Origin: Streptomyces spinosus
GTDB taxonomy: Bacteria; Actinomycetota; Actinomycetes; Streptomycetales; Streptomycetaceae
Reading direction: 5' to 3'
DNA length: 64,000 nucleotides
Assembly (NCBI RefSeq): GCF_020400655.1
Contig: NZ_JAINRC010000001.1
Location: forward strand, 62,001-126,000
Shown: positions 41,432 to 49,463 of the stretch, piece after piece
Layout: every line of letters begins with the position of its first letter
Numbering within the stretch: the stretch's first letter is position 1
Translations under genes and position numbers: made by a program
Notes under the pieces: model-generated
Databases searched by the model: none
What the model was told of the DNA's origin: nothing
What the model saw: the letters and a program-made list of their open reading frames with translations, nothing else

Positions 41432-44332
41432 ATGCAAGGCCGTGATCACGGCTTCCCACAGGACTGCCCGGGTGATCACCCGGGCATGTCGACCGAGGCC
41501 GGAATCGACGTCCAGCGACAGCTGGAGTCCCTGATCCAGGACTTCCGCACCGGCGACCGGCCGATGCCGGTCATCGTGCTGCACGCCGAGGACCCCGCGG
41601 ACGACGACCGCGTGACCGAACTCGTCGACGAGCTGCGCGAGGGACAGCAGCGCCACGGGACGCGCCTGGCCGTCGCCCCGACCGAGCCGCAGCCGGGGGA
41701 CGTCGACCCCCTGGCCAGGGCCACGCGGCTGCTGTGGGACCTCGGCGACTGGCGGAAGTGGGGCGGCCGGTCCGCCGCCTACCGGCCGTACTCCTTTCCG
41801 CGCCTCAACCTCGTCCGCGCCCTCCAGGAGGCCACCGACGCCGCGGAGATGCGCGAGCACTGGCCGGCCGCGCCCGCCGGCACACCGGACGGCAACGCGC
41901 AGCGGGAACAGGCCCAGACCCACCTGCTGCGCATCCTGGCCCGGCAGCGCTGGCGGCCCCGCAGGCCCTCGCGCTGGCACCGGCAGTTGCTCCTCAACGA
42001 CGTGCAGCAGTTCCTGCCCATGGGCATCCTGGGCGCGTTCACCGCGCTGCTCACCCGCCCCGAGTGGTACGTCGCCGCTCTGGCGGGCATCGGGCTGATG
42101 ATCCTGCTCGCCGGCCTCAACCACGTACCCGGACGCGCACCCCTCTTCCTGTGGCTGCGCAGGGAGAGCCGGTGGTTCCTGACCACGACGTTCCTCCAGT
42201 CCGCCGCCCGCCGCCGGTCGACCAGCGTGCGGCTGCTGCGGCCCGTCAACTCCTGGAGGGCGATAGCCGCCCGCGCCTACGACGTGGCCGAGGCGATGCG
42301 GGAGGGCGGCCCGTTCCCGCTCCAGCTGTACGTGCTGGCGCTCTTCGAGGACCTGCGGGACAACCACCGGCGCGGCAGCTGGGACCTTCGGGGGCTCAAG
42401 CGGACGCGTCCGCCCGTGCTGTTCCTGCGCCGGATCAGCCGGGAGAACGGCGGCGTCGAACTGATCAGGGCGGTCAGCGACGTCCGCAGCCGGCGCAGCG
42501 AGCTGGACCCGCTGCTGATCGTGGCGGGCGTGGCGACGGGCGACGCGGCGCTGCTCGACCGCGGTACGGACGCGGAGCCACCGGCCGGCCCGCCGCAGCC
42601 CCCGCCCTGGCGCCTGGAGCAGCGGTTGCGGCACTGGTACGACGAGTGGGCGGGGAACCTCCGTGCCGACCAGTCGCCGAGCCGGACCAACGCCCTGCCC
42701 TGGGTGCTCAGGGTGCCGCTGCCCCGCGACGAGCTGGTGCAGCTGCGGCAGGCGGACTGGCGGTGCGTGCGGGCCAGACACCGTCCGCCGCTCGCCCGCG
42801 TGGTGTGGTCGGCGTACAGCCTCGCTCTCGTCCTCGTCCTCGTCGGCACCGCGGGGATCGTCCACTCCCTCGAACTGCACCGTGCGTACTGCTCGGCGGG
42901 CCTGGTGAGCGCCGACCGCGACACCGTACGGCGTCCCGCGCCCGGCGGCGGTACGGAGTGCGTCGGCATAGCCACCGGGGACGTCCGGTTCGGCGCGTAC
43001 CTCACGGGCGGGGCCGACGGGGACGGCAAGCGGATGCGTGAGCTGGAGGACCTGGTGCGCGCCGAGAACGCCGACGTGCTGCAGCACCACCCCGGCACGT
43101 ACGTCACCGTCGTGTACGCGGGACCGCTGAGCTCCTCCGCGACGGACTCCTCCCTCGTCAAGGGCGCCGAGGAGCTGGCCGGCGTGTACCTCGCCCAGCG
43201 CGTGGTCAACGAGAACTACACGGTGAAACTCCGGGTGCTGCTCGCCAACGCGGGTGTGGACATGGGACAGCAGCGGGTGGCGGCGGACGCGATCGCCCGG
43301 TACGCCGACCGGGACCCGACCGTCGTCGGGGTGGTCGGCTTCGGACGCGACCTGCAGAGCAGCACCTACGTCACGCGCCGGCTGCACACGGTGGGACTGC
43401 CCATCGTCTCCGGCACCAACTCGGCGACCTACCTGCCGAAGCAGTTCTCCAACTGGTTCAGCCTCGCGGCTCCCGACGAGCACCAGGCGGAGGCGCTCGG
43501 CTACGTCGCCCGGCAGCTGCGCACCCGGCAGAAGGACCCGTACGCGCTGGTCCTGGCCCGCGACACCAAGGACTCGCAGGACCGCTACACCGGCGAACAG
43601 GCCGCCTACGGCGGGAAGATGCTGCTCAAGGAAGGCTTCCGGATGCTGCCCGAGCAGCGCTACCGGGTGGCGAACGGCAAGCCCGAACTGCGCCAGCGCG
43701 CGGAGAGCATCTGCCGGGCGGGGAACGTCCCCTCGGTGATCTACTTCGCCGGACGGGTCGAGGACATCGGTCCGCTGATGACCCAGCTGGGCACCGAACC
43801 GGGCTGCGCGGACCGGGAGATCTCCATCCTCACCGGCGACGACCTGAGCAAGGCCAGGTTCTCCGGCACGGGCGGCCGCGACGGCGTGGCCCCGAGGATC
43901 ACGCTCTACCACGCCGCCCTGGCCGAGCTGAAGGAGGCGGCGTCCGCCACCGCCTTCTACCAGGAAGCCGCCAAGTACCTGCCCTGGCTGGAGGGCAAGA
44001 CGGTCACGTACGACTCCACCGACTTCGCCAGCGGCCAGACGGCCCTCGCCCACGACGCCACCCGTGCCCTCTACTGGGCGGCCAGCCTCGGCGACGTGCG
44101 CCAGAGCCGCGCGGCGACCTGGGTGAACCTCAGGGGCGTGAAGCTCGACGGGATGGCCACCGGGACGATCGACTTCACCGACGCGCCGCTGTACGGCGAA
44201 CGGCGCGGCCACAGCATCGTCATCAAGCGGGTCCGCAGGACCCCTCAGGGCACCTCGGAGACGAAGGTGCTGTGCAGCAGACCGGCGGGCAGCACCAAGC
44301 CGCTGAGCGCGAAGGAGTGCTCGATCGGATGA
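41432..44332 (+). CDS. Large membrane protein with C-terminal type 1 periplasmic-binding-protein domain
   Basis: About 966 residues. The N-terminal 500 are mainly cytosolic with two hydrophobic helices near 165-215 (FLPMGILGAFTALLTR; YVAALAGIGLMILLAGLN), DLGDWRKWGGRSAAYRPYSF and VLFLRRISRENGG. A third helix (LALVLVLVGTAGIVHSLEL, near 480) leads to an outside domain of about 470 residues resembling branched-chain amino-acid binding proteins: VRFGAYLTGG, VVGVVGFGRD, VGLPIVSGTNSAT, FSLAAPDEHQAEALGYVA, SVIYFAGRVEDIGPL, GDDLSK. So it looks like a ligand sensor, with no known output domain. ATG 41432 has GGGGGG upstream; ATG 41486 matches better in codon bias but has no ribosome site. Confidence 0.75.
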   Translation: MQGRDHGFPQDCPGDHPGMSTEAGIDVQRQLESLIQDFRTGDRPMPVIVLHAEDPADDDRVTELVDELREGQQRHGTRLAVAPTEPQPGDVDPLARATRLLWDLGDWRKWGGRSAAYRPYSFPRLNLVRALQEATDAAEMREHWPAAPAGTPDGNAQREQAQTHLLRILARQRWRPRRPSRWHRQLLLNDVQQFLPMGILGAFTALLTRPEWYVAALAGIGLMILLAGLNHVPGRAPLFLWLRRESRWFLTTTFLQSAARRRSTSVRLLRPVNSWRAIAARAYDVAEAMREGGPFPLQLYVLALFEDLRDNHRRGSWDLRGLKRTRPPVLFLRRISRENGGVELIRAVSDVRSRRSELDPLLIVAGVATGDAALLDRGTDAEPPAGPPQPPPWRLEQRLRHWYDEWAGNLRADQSPSRTNALPWVLRVPLPRDELVQLRQADWRCVRARHRPPLARVVWSAYSLALVLVLVGTAGIVHSLELHRAYCSAGLVSADRDTVRRPAPGGGTECVGIATGDVRFGAYLTGGADGDGKRMRELEDLVRAENADVLQHHPGTYVTVVYAGPLSSSATDSSLVKGAEELAGVYLAQRVVNENYTVKLRVLLANAGVDMGQQRVAADAIARYADRDPTVVGVVGFGRDLQSSTYVTRRLHTVGLPIVSGTNSATYLPKQFSNWFSLAAPDEHQAEALGYVARQLRTRQKDPYALVLARDTKDSQDRYTGEQAAYGGKMLLKEGFRMLPEQRYRVANGKPELRQRAESICRAGNVPSVIYFAGRVEDIGPLMTQLGTEPGCADREISILTGDDLSKARFSGTGGRDGVAPRITLYHAALAELKEAASATAFYQEAAKYLPWLEGKTVTYDSTDFASGQTALAHDATRALYWAASLGDVRQSRAATWVNLRGVKLDGMATGTIDFTDAPLYGERRGHSIVIKRVRRTPQGTSETKVLCSRPAGSTKPLSAKECSIG
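41439..41485 (+). promoter_or_regulatory. Two palindromes sharing the core GTGATCAC, 30 bp apart
   Basis: GCCGTGATCACGGC (41439-41452) and GCCCGGGTGATCACCCGGGC (41466-41485) are both perfect palindromes with the same 8-bp core; their centres are exactly 30 bp apart, near three helical turns. A third, different palindrome GACACATGTGTC lies at 41399-41410. The second abuts an in-frame ATG at 41486. If translation starts there, all three lie in the leader as operators; if it starts at 41432 the first two are inside codons. Confidence 0.6.
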
Positions 44333-44398
44333 GCGGAGCCGGCCCGGGCCGGACGGGCCGGGCCCGGGCCGGCCCAGGGTGGTTGTTACGCTCGCCGG

Positions 44399-45001
44399 AT
44401 GAGCATTCCGGGACCCGACGAGATCCGTGCGCTGCACGAGAAGTACGCGCCCACCGCCGAGGCGTTCGCCCTCGTCCACGCGCACTGCGAGATCGTCTGG
44501 AGCATCGCCGAACAGCTCCTGTCCGCCCCGCGCCTGAGCCACCTCGACGCCGGCCTGGTCCGCGCCGGCTGCCTCCTCCACGACATCGGCGTCTACCGCC
44601 TCTACGACGCCGACGGCCGGCTGGACCACAAGCAGTACATCCGGCACGGACTGCTCGGCCACGCGATCCTGGAGCGGGAGGGCTACCCCGAGCCCCTGCG
44701 CCGGTTCTGCTCCCACCACACCGGCGTCGGCCTCACCCGGCACGACATCCTCAGCCAGGGCCTCCCGCTGCCCCCCGCCGACTACCTGGCGGAGACGGAG
44801 GAGGAACGCCTGGTGATGTACGCGGACAAGTTCCACACCAAGTCCCGCCCGTCGGCGTTCCTCACCGCCACCGAGTACGCCACCCACGTCCGCCGCTTCG
44901 GCGAGGACAAGGTCACGGCGTTCCAGGCGCTGCGTGCGGAGTTCGGCGACCCGGACCTCTCGGGGCCGGTGCCGTGCGGCGGTACGTCCGTCGGCGCCTG
45001 A
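44399..45001 (+). CDS. HD-domain phosphohydrolase
   Basis: A 200-residue HD-domain protein: FALVHAHCEIVW (His27/29), CLLHDIGVYR (His61-Asp62), FCSHHTGVGLTRHD and the closing MYADKFHTKS (Asp143). These form the H...HD...H...D metal set of YqeK/HDIG-type hydrolases acting on nucleotides or phosphate esters; archaeal and actinobacterial relatives are often annotated as HD-superfamily uncharacterised proteins. ATG 44399 lies 66 bp after the sensor-like gene and has no strong ribosome site. Functional link to that gene is unproven. Confidence 0.87.
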   Translation: MSIPGPDEIRALHEKYAPTAEAFALVHAHCEIVWSIAEQLLSAPRLSHLDAGLVRAGCLLHDIGVYRLYDADGRLDHKQYIRHGLLGHAILEREGYPEPLRRFCSHHTGVGLTRHDILSQGLPLPPADYLAETEEERLVMYADKFHTKSRPSAFLTATEYATHVRRFGEDKVTAFQALRAEFGDPDLSGPVPCGGTSVGA

Positions 45002-45081
45002 CCGGGTAGGGCCGTGCCACCGCGCGGTGCCGCTGGAGACCCGGCCGGTACTCGCCAGGAACCGCGACTGCCGGGCCGCTT

Positions 45082-45498
45082 CTACTTGCCACGCATCAGC
45101 TCCGCGTTGACGGCGTCGACACGTGCGTACAGGGCGCCTCCGGTGATGATGCCCTCCCCCATACCCCGGCGATACGGATCGACGTCGATCACGGTGACGA
45201 GCGCGTTGCCCAGTCCGATCACCACCCACCAGTACCGCTCGTCCGCCCGCACCCGCCAGGTCGACTTCACCCACTTCCCGGTGTCCGTGCGCACCTCTGC
45301 CGAGACCAACTCCCAGCTGCCTGGATCGAAGCGCGTGAGGCTCCGCAGGGGCGCGTCTCGTTGCTGGAGCCGTTCGGTCACGTGCGCGCCGTGCGCCCTC
45401 AGCTGTGCCGGTTCGCTCAGGATGTGCCGGACTCGTGTGAAGAGGGAGTCGGGGCCTGAGTCGACGTGGAAGCGGGCGGTCTCGAAGCGGGGCGGCAT
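45082..45498 (-). CDS. Hypothetical protein, 138 residues
   Basis: MPPRFETARFHVDSGPDSLF at the start and RYWWVVIGLGNALVTVIDVD in the second half. It is a soluble alpha/beta protein with no motif I know. ATG 45498 is preceded by GAGGAG at good spacing, so translation is well supported. Codon bias is weaker than in the housekeeping genes to its left, and it marks the beginning of the lower-GC accessory block. The neighbouring 45499-45790 holds no supported gene. Confidence 0.65.
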   Translation of the reverse strand: MPPRFETARFHVDSGPDSLFTRVRHILSEPAQLRAHGAHVTERLQQRDAPLRSLTRFDPGSWELVSAEVRTDTGKWVKSTWRVRADERYWWVVIGLGNALVTVIDVDPYRRGMGEGIITGGALYARVDAVNAELMRGK

Positions 45499-45790
45499 GA
45501 CGAACTCCTCGGAGCGGGAAGGCCTGACGGCATGAACGGGATCAGCGGTGACGCCAGAGCCGGTGGAGCCGGAACAGATCCATGCGGTGAGAAGTCGGCA
45601 CCGGCGAGCAGCGTGGACAGCGGTGGCTCGTTCTCACTGTCTGCCCCGGTCATCGGCTCCGGGCGGCGACGGCAGGCCGACTTCCGCGCCCGGGACGTCC
45701 GGGAACCGGACGGGCGCCCACACCCTGAACGGACGGAACCCCGATCAGGACCGTCGGACCAGTCCTGGGACCTGTAGGGCAGTCGAAGGT

Positions 45791-46780
45791 TCACACGCGG
45801 TGGAACACGTCGAGCGGGCCATAAGCGGTCGGCTCGCTGTCGTCCAGCTCGGGATGGCTGCCCACGCGGTCCCGGAGGATGCCGACGGTGTCGGGCCACA
45901 CGGTGAAGTGCCCACCGTTGCCGACGAGGATGCGGTCCCAGTCCTGGGAAGCTGAAACGCCGGCTCGGTCGATGACGAACCCGCGGCAGTCGGCCGCATC
46001 CTGATCGAGCGTGCGCACCAGTGCCGCGACCACCTCCTCGCGGTCGGACACGGGGACGTCGGTGAGACGCAGCGTGATGCTCTGCGTCGTCTCGTCCGTG
46101 CGTCGCACGATACCGGTCAGGGGCTGGTCGTAGCCCTTCCAGCAGGTGAACTCAACCTTCGCGTATCGATCGGCGGCCAAGGTGGCGGCCAGGGCTGCGC
46201 CATCCCCCATCAGCGGCTCACGGTTTCCGACCGGCGTCTCACGGAACCCGAAGAGAGCATTGGTCAGCGGGTGCACGGCGGAGAGCCCGGCGTCCTCCAT
46301 ATGCGTGAGGAGCTGGTGGGCACGCGCGCTGTCCAGTTTCGGCATGTACCAGGTGAAGAAGCCCTCAGCCTTGGACGGGGCCGCAGCGGGAGCGTGGTCC
46401 GGGAACTCCTCCTGGAAAATATTCCTGGCCCGTTCGTCGGGCACCACAGGGACCGTGTAGTTGTTGGCCCGGATGTGGTCCAGGAACTCCTGTGGCACAG
46501 CAGCGTGGTGACGGCGTACGTAGTGCGTGAGATCGACGGGCCAGAGCCAGGTGCCATCCGTCATCAAAGATCCGGAGCCGACGATCCACTCTTCGCCGGT
46601 GAGGACGTCACGCTCGGCGCCCATCGTGGTGTAGATCTCCAGGGCCGATTCCAGGTAGGCGAGGATACGGTCCTCGTCCCAGGGCCCATTCTCCTGTACG
46701 GCATCGCGCAGCGACGGCGCATCGTCCGCCGTGGCGGCCTGACCGCCGATCTCCCGGTAGAAGCCCGCCCGCTTGATCAT
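45791..46780 (-). CDS. Candidate immunity protein downstream of a toxin tail
   Basis: A 329-residue soluble protein (MIKRAGFYREIGGQAATADD at the start). The first half contains ALEIYTTMGAERDVLTGEEW and VGSGSLMTDGTWLWPVDLTH; the second has ALFGFRETPVGNREPLMGDG and ends LVGNGGHFTVWPDTVGIL. I do not recognise a named family, but two-domain proteins of this kind often stand after WXG100/Rhs-type toxin genes. ATG 46780 has AGGAG 6 bp upstream and starts 22 bp after the end of an orphan toxin domain on the same strand, the classic place for an immunity gene. GC content is visibly lower than in the flanking core genes. Confidence 0.6.
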   Translation of the reverse strand: MIKRAGFYREIGGQAATADDAPSLRDAVQENGPWDEDRILAYLESALEIYTTMGAERDVLTGEEWIVGSGSLMTDGTWLWPVDLTHYVRRHHAAVPQEFLDHIRANNYTVPVVPDERARNIFQEEFPDHAPAAAPSKAEGFFTWYMPKLDSARAHQLLTHMEDAGLSAVHPLTNALFGFRETPVGNREPLMGDGAALAATLAADRYAKVEFTCWKGYDQPLTGIVRRTDETTQSITLRLTDVPVSDREEVVAALVRTLDQDAADCRGFVIDRAGVSASQDWDRILVGNGGHFTVWPDTVGILRDRVGSHPELDDSEPTAYGPLDVFHRV

Positions 46781-46802
46781 TTCTACTCCTGTGAGCTTGC
46801 CG

Positions 46803-47249
46803 CTAGTGGGCCATGGGCAGGTAGGTGCGCCAGTAGCCATTGTTGCCGATGGTGGGGGTCTGGTTGAGGCCGAGCTGGGGGGACGTTCCCACCTTGCTCG
46901 TCGGCGCCGTCACGGGCACACCGAGCTCGTTGGCGACGGACTGCGCGAGAGGCAGCTCGGGCGGTCTCGCGTCCGCGCCCGAGTAGCAGGAGATGAGGCG
47001 CACCGGCTCGCCGTGGTAGTTGGGATTGCTGCGGATGGCGTCAGCGATGTGATTGGGGTGCACTTCGAAGTCCGTGAGGGTCTTTCCCGCGGCGTTGACG
47101 CGGCCGGGCACGAACACCCCCTCGTCCGCGAGATGGGACGGTTGCACAAGACCGTACTTGCTCAGGAGTTCGACATGCGAGGCAGTAGCTCCACGTACAC
47201 CTACGACCTGAACAGCGATGCGAAACCGACAGTGAACCCGCCGGACCAA
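46803..47249 (-). CDS. Orphan C-terminal polymorphic-toxin domain (N-terminus missing)
   Basis: A 148-codon frame that opens with TTG and has no ribosome site or secretion module. From about residue 30 it reads HVELLSKYGLVQPSHLADEG, DFEVHPNHIADAIRSNPNYH, GEPVRLISCYSG, LAQSVANELGVPVTAPTS and ends NNGYWRTYLPMAH. The RLISC...G plus LA..LGVPV.APT pattern is common at the extreme C-terminus of secreted Rhs/WXG-type toxins of actinobacteria. The long upstream part is absent, and the region immediately upstream carries a lipoprotein gene in the opposite direction. So this is probably a remnant or a displaced tail cassette that could recombine onto a full toxin gene. The next gene is a candidate immunity protein. 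Confidence 0.55.
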   Translation of the reverse strand: MVRRVHCRFRIAVQVVGVRGATASHVELLSKYGLVQPSHLADEGVFVPGRVNAAGKTLTDFEVHPNHIADAIRSNPNYHGEPVRLISCYSGADARPPELPLAQSVANELGVPVTAPTSKVGTSPQLGLNQTPTIGNNGYWRTYLPMAH

Positions 47250-47299
47250 GGACGAGAAGGAACCCGCGGCGACGTCTCGCGCGGCGACGAGGAGAACCG

Positions 47300-47809
47300 G
47301 TGACGACCAAACGAAGTGCCCTCCTCATCGCGGCAGTGGCAGCCACTCTTCTGCTTTCCGCCTGCTCCAGCCCGGATACGGACGATCGCCGTGTGACCGA
47401 CGGGCGCACCTCGCGGTGGGACGAGAACGCCGGCGCGCCCGAGGCGTCGGCGTTCATGCACGTGATGGCGCCCAAGGGTGCAACCGAGGTCAAGGGAGCT
47501 GTGCAGATCAACCCGCAGGAGGACATCTACCTCCTCTCGTTCGTCACCAGCGAGAAGAACGCCGAGGGCATCGCGGCGGACCTTCGGCCCGAAGAACCGC
47601 TGAAGCTGAAGAAGGCCGACTTCGCCCCGGATGGCGAGCTGTTCCGGCACCTTGGGCTGGCCGAGCCGCAGACGCTGAAGGGAGCCCGCTCGGCTGGTGT
47701 CTGCCCTCCGTGCGTGAAGGACGATCGCCGCAAGAAGGTGCAGTGGATCGACATCTACGTCCAGGCGCTCAAGGACGATCAGGCCAGGGTCTATCTGAAG
47801 GCGTTCTGA
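47300..47809 (+). CDS. Small lipoprotein of unknown function
   Basis: A 169-residue exported lipoprotein. KRSALLIAAVAATLLLSACS is a textbook lipobox with Cys near residue 22. The mature part is hydrophilic (KGAVQINPQEDIYLLSFVTS; GVCPPCVKDDRRKKVQWIDI) with a CPPC-like pair. GTG 47300 follows GAGGAGAACC. It is monocistronic with a 20-bp-stem terminator downstream. No family recognised; GC is lower than the core genes. Confidence 0.8.
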   Translation: MTTKRSALLIAAVAATLLLSACSSPDTDDRRVTDGRTSRWDENAGAPEASAFMHVMAPKGATEVKGAVQINPQEDIYLLSFVTSEKNAEGIAADLRPEEPLKLKKADFAPDGELFRHLGLAEPQTLKGARSAGVCPPCVKDDRRKKVQWIDIYVQALKDDQARVYLKAF

Positions 47810-47936
47810 CCTCAGTCTCAGCCGAGCACGGCACCGGGCCCGAGGCGGACGTTGACCGCCGCACCGGCCGGCGCCGGCCCGGGCATCCGGCGAGCAGGGC
47901 GCCTGGGCTACTGAAGGTGTTGCGCGAGCGGACGTG

Positions 47937-47979
47937 CGCGGGGCCCTCGGCAAGCGGTGCGCTTGCCGAGGGCCCCGCG
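47937..47979. terminator. Perfect 20-bp-stem bidirectional terminator
   Basis: CGCGGGGCCCTCGGCAAGCG pairs perfectly with CGCTTGCCGAGGGCCCCGCG around a GTG loop. It lies between the lipoprotein gene (plus, ends 47809) and the DUF397 gene (minus, ends 47985). Confidence 0.92.
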
Positions 47980-47984
47980 TCTGT

Positions 47985-48225
47985 TCAGAGTGCCGCGAAG
48001 GCGACGAACTCCGTCCAGGCCGTGGGGTCCACGGCGAGTGCGGCGCGAGTTGTGTCCTTCGAGTCACGGATGTGGACCCTGTCGGGGGTGGCGGCTACTT
48101 CCACGCACTGGCCGCCATCACCGGCGCTGTGACTGCTCTTGAACCATGCCAGGCCATCGGAGCCCGACCCAACCCATTCCCCGCGCCCCAACCTCGTACT
48201 CCGGCTGCCGAACCTCGTCGTCCAC
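47985..48225 (-). pseudogene. DUF397 protein gene, apparently frameshifted
   Basis: The frame ending at 47985 encodes LAWFKSSHSAGDGGQCVEVA, HIRDSKDTTRAALAVDP and TAWTEFVAFA, a complete DUF397 domain, usually the partner of an XRE/BldD-like regulator in Streptomyces. That frame has no ATG or GTG start; the only candidate is a TTG at 48191. A different frame begins with GTG at 48225 behind an excellent GAAAGGAG, encodes VDDEVRQPEYEVGARG and is closed at 48118. One inserted or lost base in the G-rich GGTTGGGGCGCGGGG tract at about 48176-48193 would join the two. Either a natural frameshift or a sequencing error. Confidence 0.7.
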
Positions 48226-48426
48226 GCCGCAGCTCCTTTCGTGCAACCGACCAGTCAGCCAACATGGGGCGCGGGAACCGGCCACGCCCAAGACCACGTA
48301 CAAGCGCACCGACCGCGTCTACAGCCCGTACCCGTCAGCGCATCACTCCTGGTCAACGCTACGCAGAGTACGACACCGTTGACTCTATGAAGTCACCAAC
48401 TCCGAGCAGGCCGGGGGAGCGGGGCG

Positions 48427-48648
48427 TTGACCGGATCGGCCTCCAGCCAGCGCGCCGCGCTGGAGAATGCCGTGCGCCTGTACGGCGGCTACTGGGACAC
48501 CGTGCGCGGCCTACACACACTGCGCGACGCCGGGCACGAGCCGCAACAGAAGCACACCCGCCGGATCCTGCGCGGCCTCGCGAACGACGGGCTGCTGGTG
48601 AAGGTGGAGGATCGACCGGTCCGCTACCGCGCCGTGCGGACGGACTGA
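48427..48648 (+). CDS. Small winged-helix-like protein
   Basis: A 73-residue protein that begins with TTG behind GGGGGAG (8-bp spacing) and reads ENAVRLYGGYWDTVRGLHTL, then KHTRRILRGLANDGLLVKVE and PVRYRAVRTD. The pattern of two helices followed by a beta hairpin ending in a LVKVEDRPVRYR wing looks like a small winged helix-turn-helix, similar to phage or plasmid regulators. It stands alone in the accessory block with a helicase scrap downstream. The start is uncertain. Confidence 0.5.
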   Translation: MTGSASSQRAALENAVRLYGGYWDTVRGLHTLRDAGHEPQQKHTRRILRGLANDGLLVKVEDRPVRYRAVRTD

Positions 48649-48750
48649 AGCGACCCCCAGCCGCCAGTCTTCCACCCCTCGCACCGGTTGGTCTTGCACT
48701 CCTTCCCCTGTTGAGCGTTACCCACCCCGGCCTGTCGTGCACTGCCCTTC

Positions 48751-48945
48751 CCGAAGGCGATCACGCCGCCCGAGCTGGACGCCAAGCAGCACGAGACGGA
48801 CCTGATGTCCAAACCCTGCCTGCTCTTCCTCGCCTGGACCCGGGCCCGCGACAGCCCGTACGTCTCCCGGTCCGGCAAGCCCAGCCGGTTCCTCGCGGAG
48901 GCGGGCGTGCGAGGTCAACGGCGCTCTGGGCAGCGGTGGCCGTAG
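48751..48945 (+). pseudogene. Remnant of a UvrD/Rep-type helicase C-terminus
   Basis: Reading frame PKAITPPELDAKQHETDLMS, CLLFLAWTRARDSPYVSRSG, KPSRFLAEAG and a stop at 48943-48945. The motif FVA.TRAR..L.VSWSG.PS.FL is the conserved end of superfamily 1 UvrD-like helicases of actinobacteria; here it is altered (LAWTRARDSPYVSRSG) and has no upstream helicase. In-frame stops occur shortly upstream (about 48647 and 48715). It is a decayed fragment, suggesting that a larger helicase-bearing element once stood here. Confidence 0.65.
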
Positions 48946-49409
48946 TAGTCCTCCCCGCCCACCAGCACGGAGGTGACGTACCTCGGGAGACCGTCGGCGT
49001 CCCGGTCGACCTCCTGTGAGGTCTGGCGGGTGAAGCCGAGCGACACACCGGCGATCACCGGGTACTCCGGCCGCGACGTGTCGACCGTCCAGCCCCGGCC
49101 GGCGGCACGGCGGAAGAGGTCAACGGCGGGGGTGGTGAAGACCTCGTCCCCGTGGAGCAGAACGCGCGTGCTGGACGTCCGGCCCTCGCCGGGCCACCAA
49201 AGCTCGATCGCGGTGACGAGGGTGCCACCCTCGACCAGGGCCTGTACGCCGACGTGGTCGAGGGTCCAGGACGCCTTGGCCGAGTTCCGGCTCGGGCGTC
49301 GCAGCACACGGGGCTCGCCCCAGTCGGGGACCGCGGCGAGCGCCTCGTCGAGCGTCATGCCCAGTAGGACCGGCGCGACTCCGCGTGGCGGGTCGAGTAC
49401 CAGATCCAT
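48915..49409 (-). CDS. Hypothetical protein, 164 residues
   Basis: MDLVLDPPRGVAPVLLGMTL at the start and a C-terminus VGGEDYYGHRCPERR. It is a soluble beta-rich protein with short repeats of the type GVAPVLLGMTLDEALAAVPD, seen in SMI1/SUKH-neighbourhood immunity-like proteins; I cannot assign it. ATG 49409 has GGAG about 13 bp upstream. The last 31 bp overlap the helicase remnant on the other strand. Possibly another immunity-type gene of the accessory block. Confidence 0.65.
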   Translation of the reverse strand: MDLVLDPPRGVAPVLLGMTLDEALAAVPDWGEPRVLRRPSRNSAKASWTLDHVGVQALVEGGTLVTAIELWWPGEGRTSSTRVLLHGDEVFTTPAVDLFRRAAGRGWTVDTSRPEYPVIAGVSLGFTRQTSQEVDRDADGLPRYVTSVLVGGEDYYGHRCPERR

Positions 49410-49463
49410 CGCCGGCCCTTCACTCCTACACGGCTCGTCGTACCAGGATGCCTCAGTTCGCCG

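Noticed and set aside
40453..41433. A 326-codon minus-strand frame through the tandem repeat, with repeated AAAPWTLV peptides.
   Set aside because: It overlaps the CDP-alcohol phosphotransferase gene, has no ribosome site and its repeated peptides only reflect the DNA repeat.
41366..45274. A 1302-codon open frame on the minus strand.
   Set aside because: It is antisense to the sensor-like and HD-domain genes, has a composition rich in Gly/Arg/Val without domains, and reflects the third-position GC bias of the real plus-strand genes.
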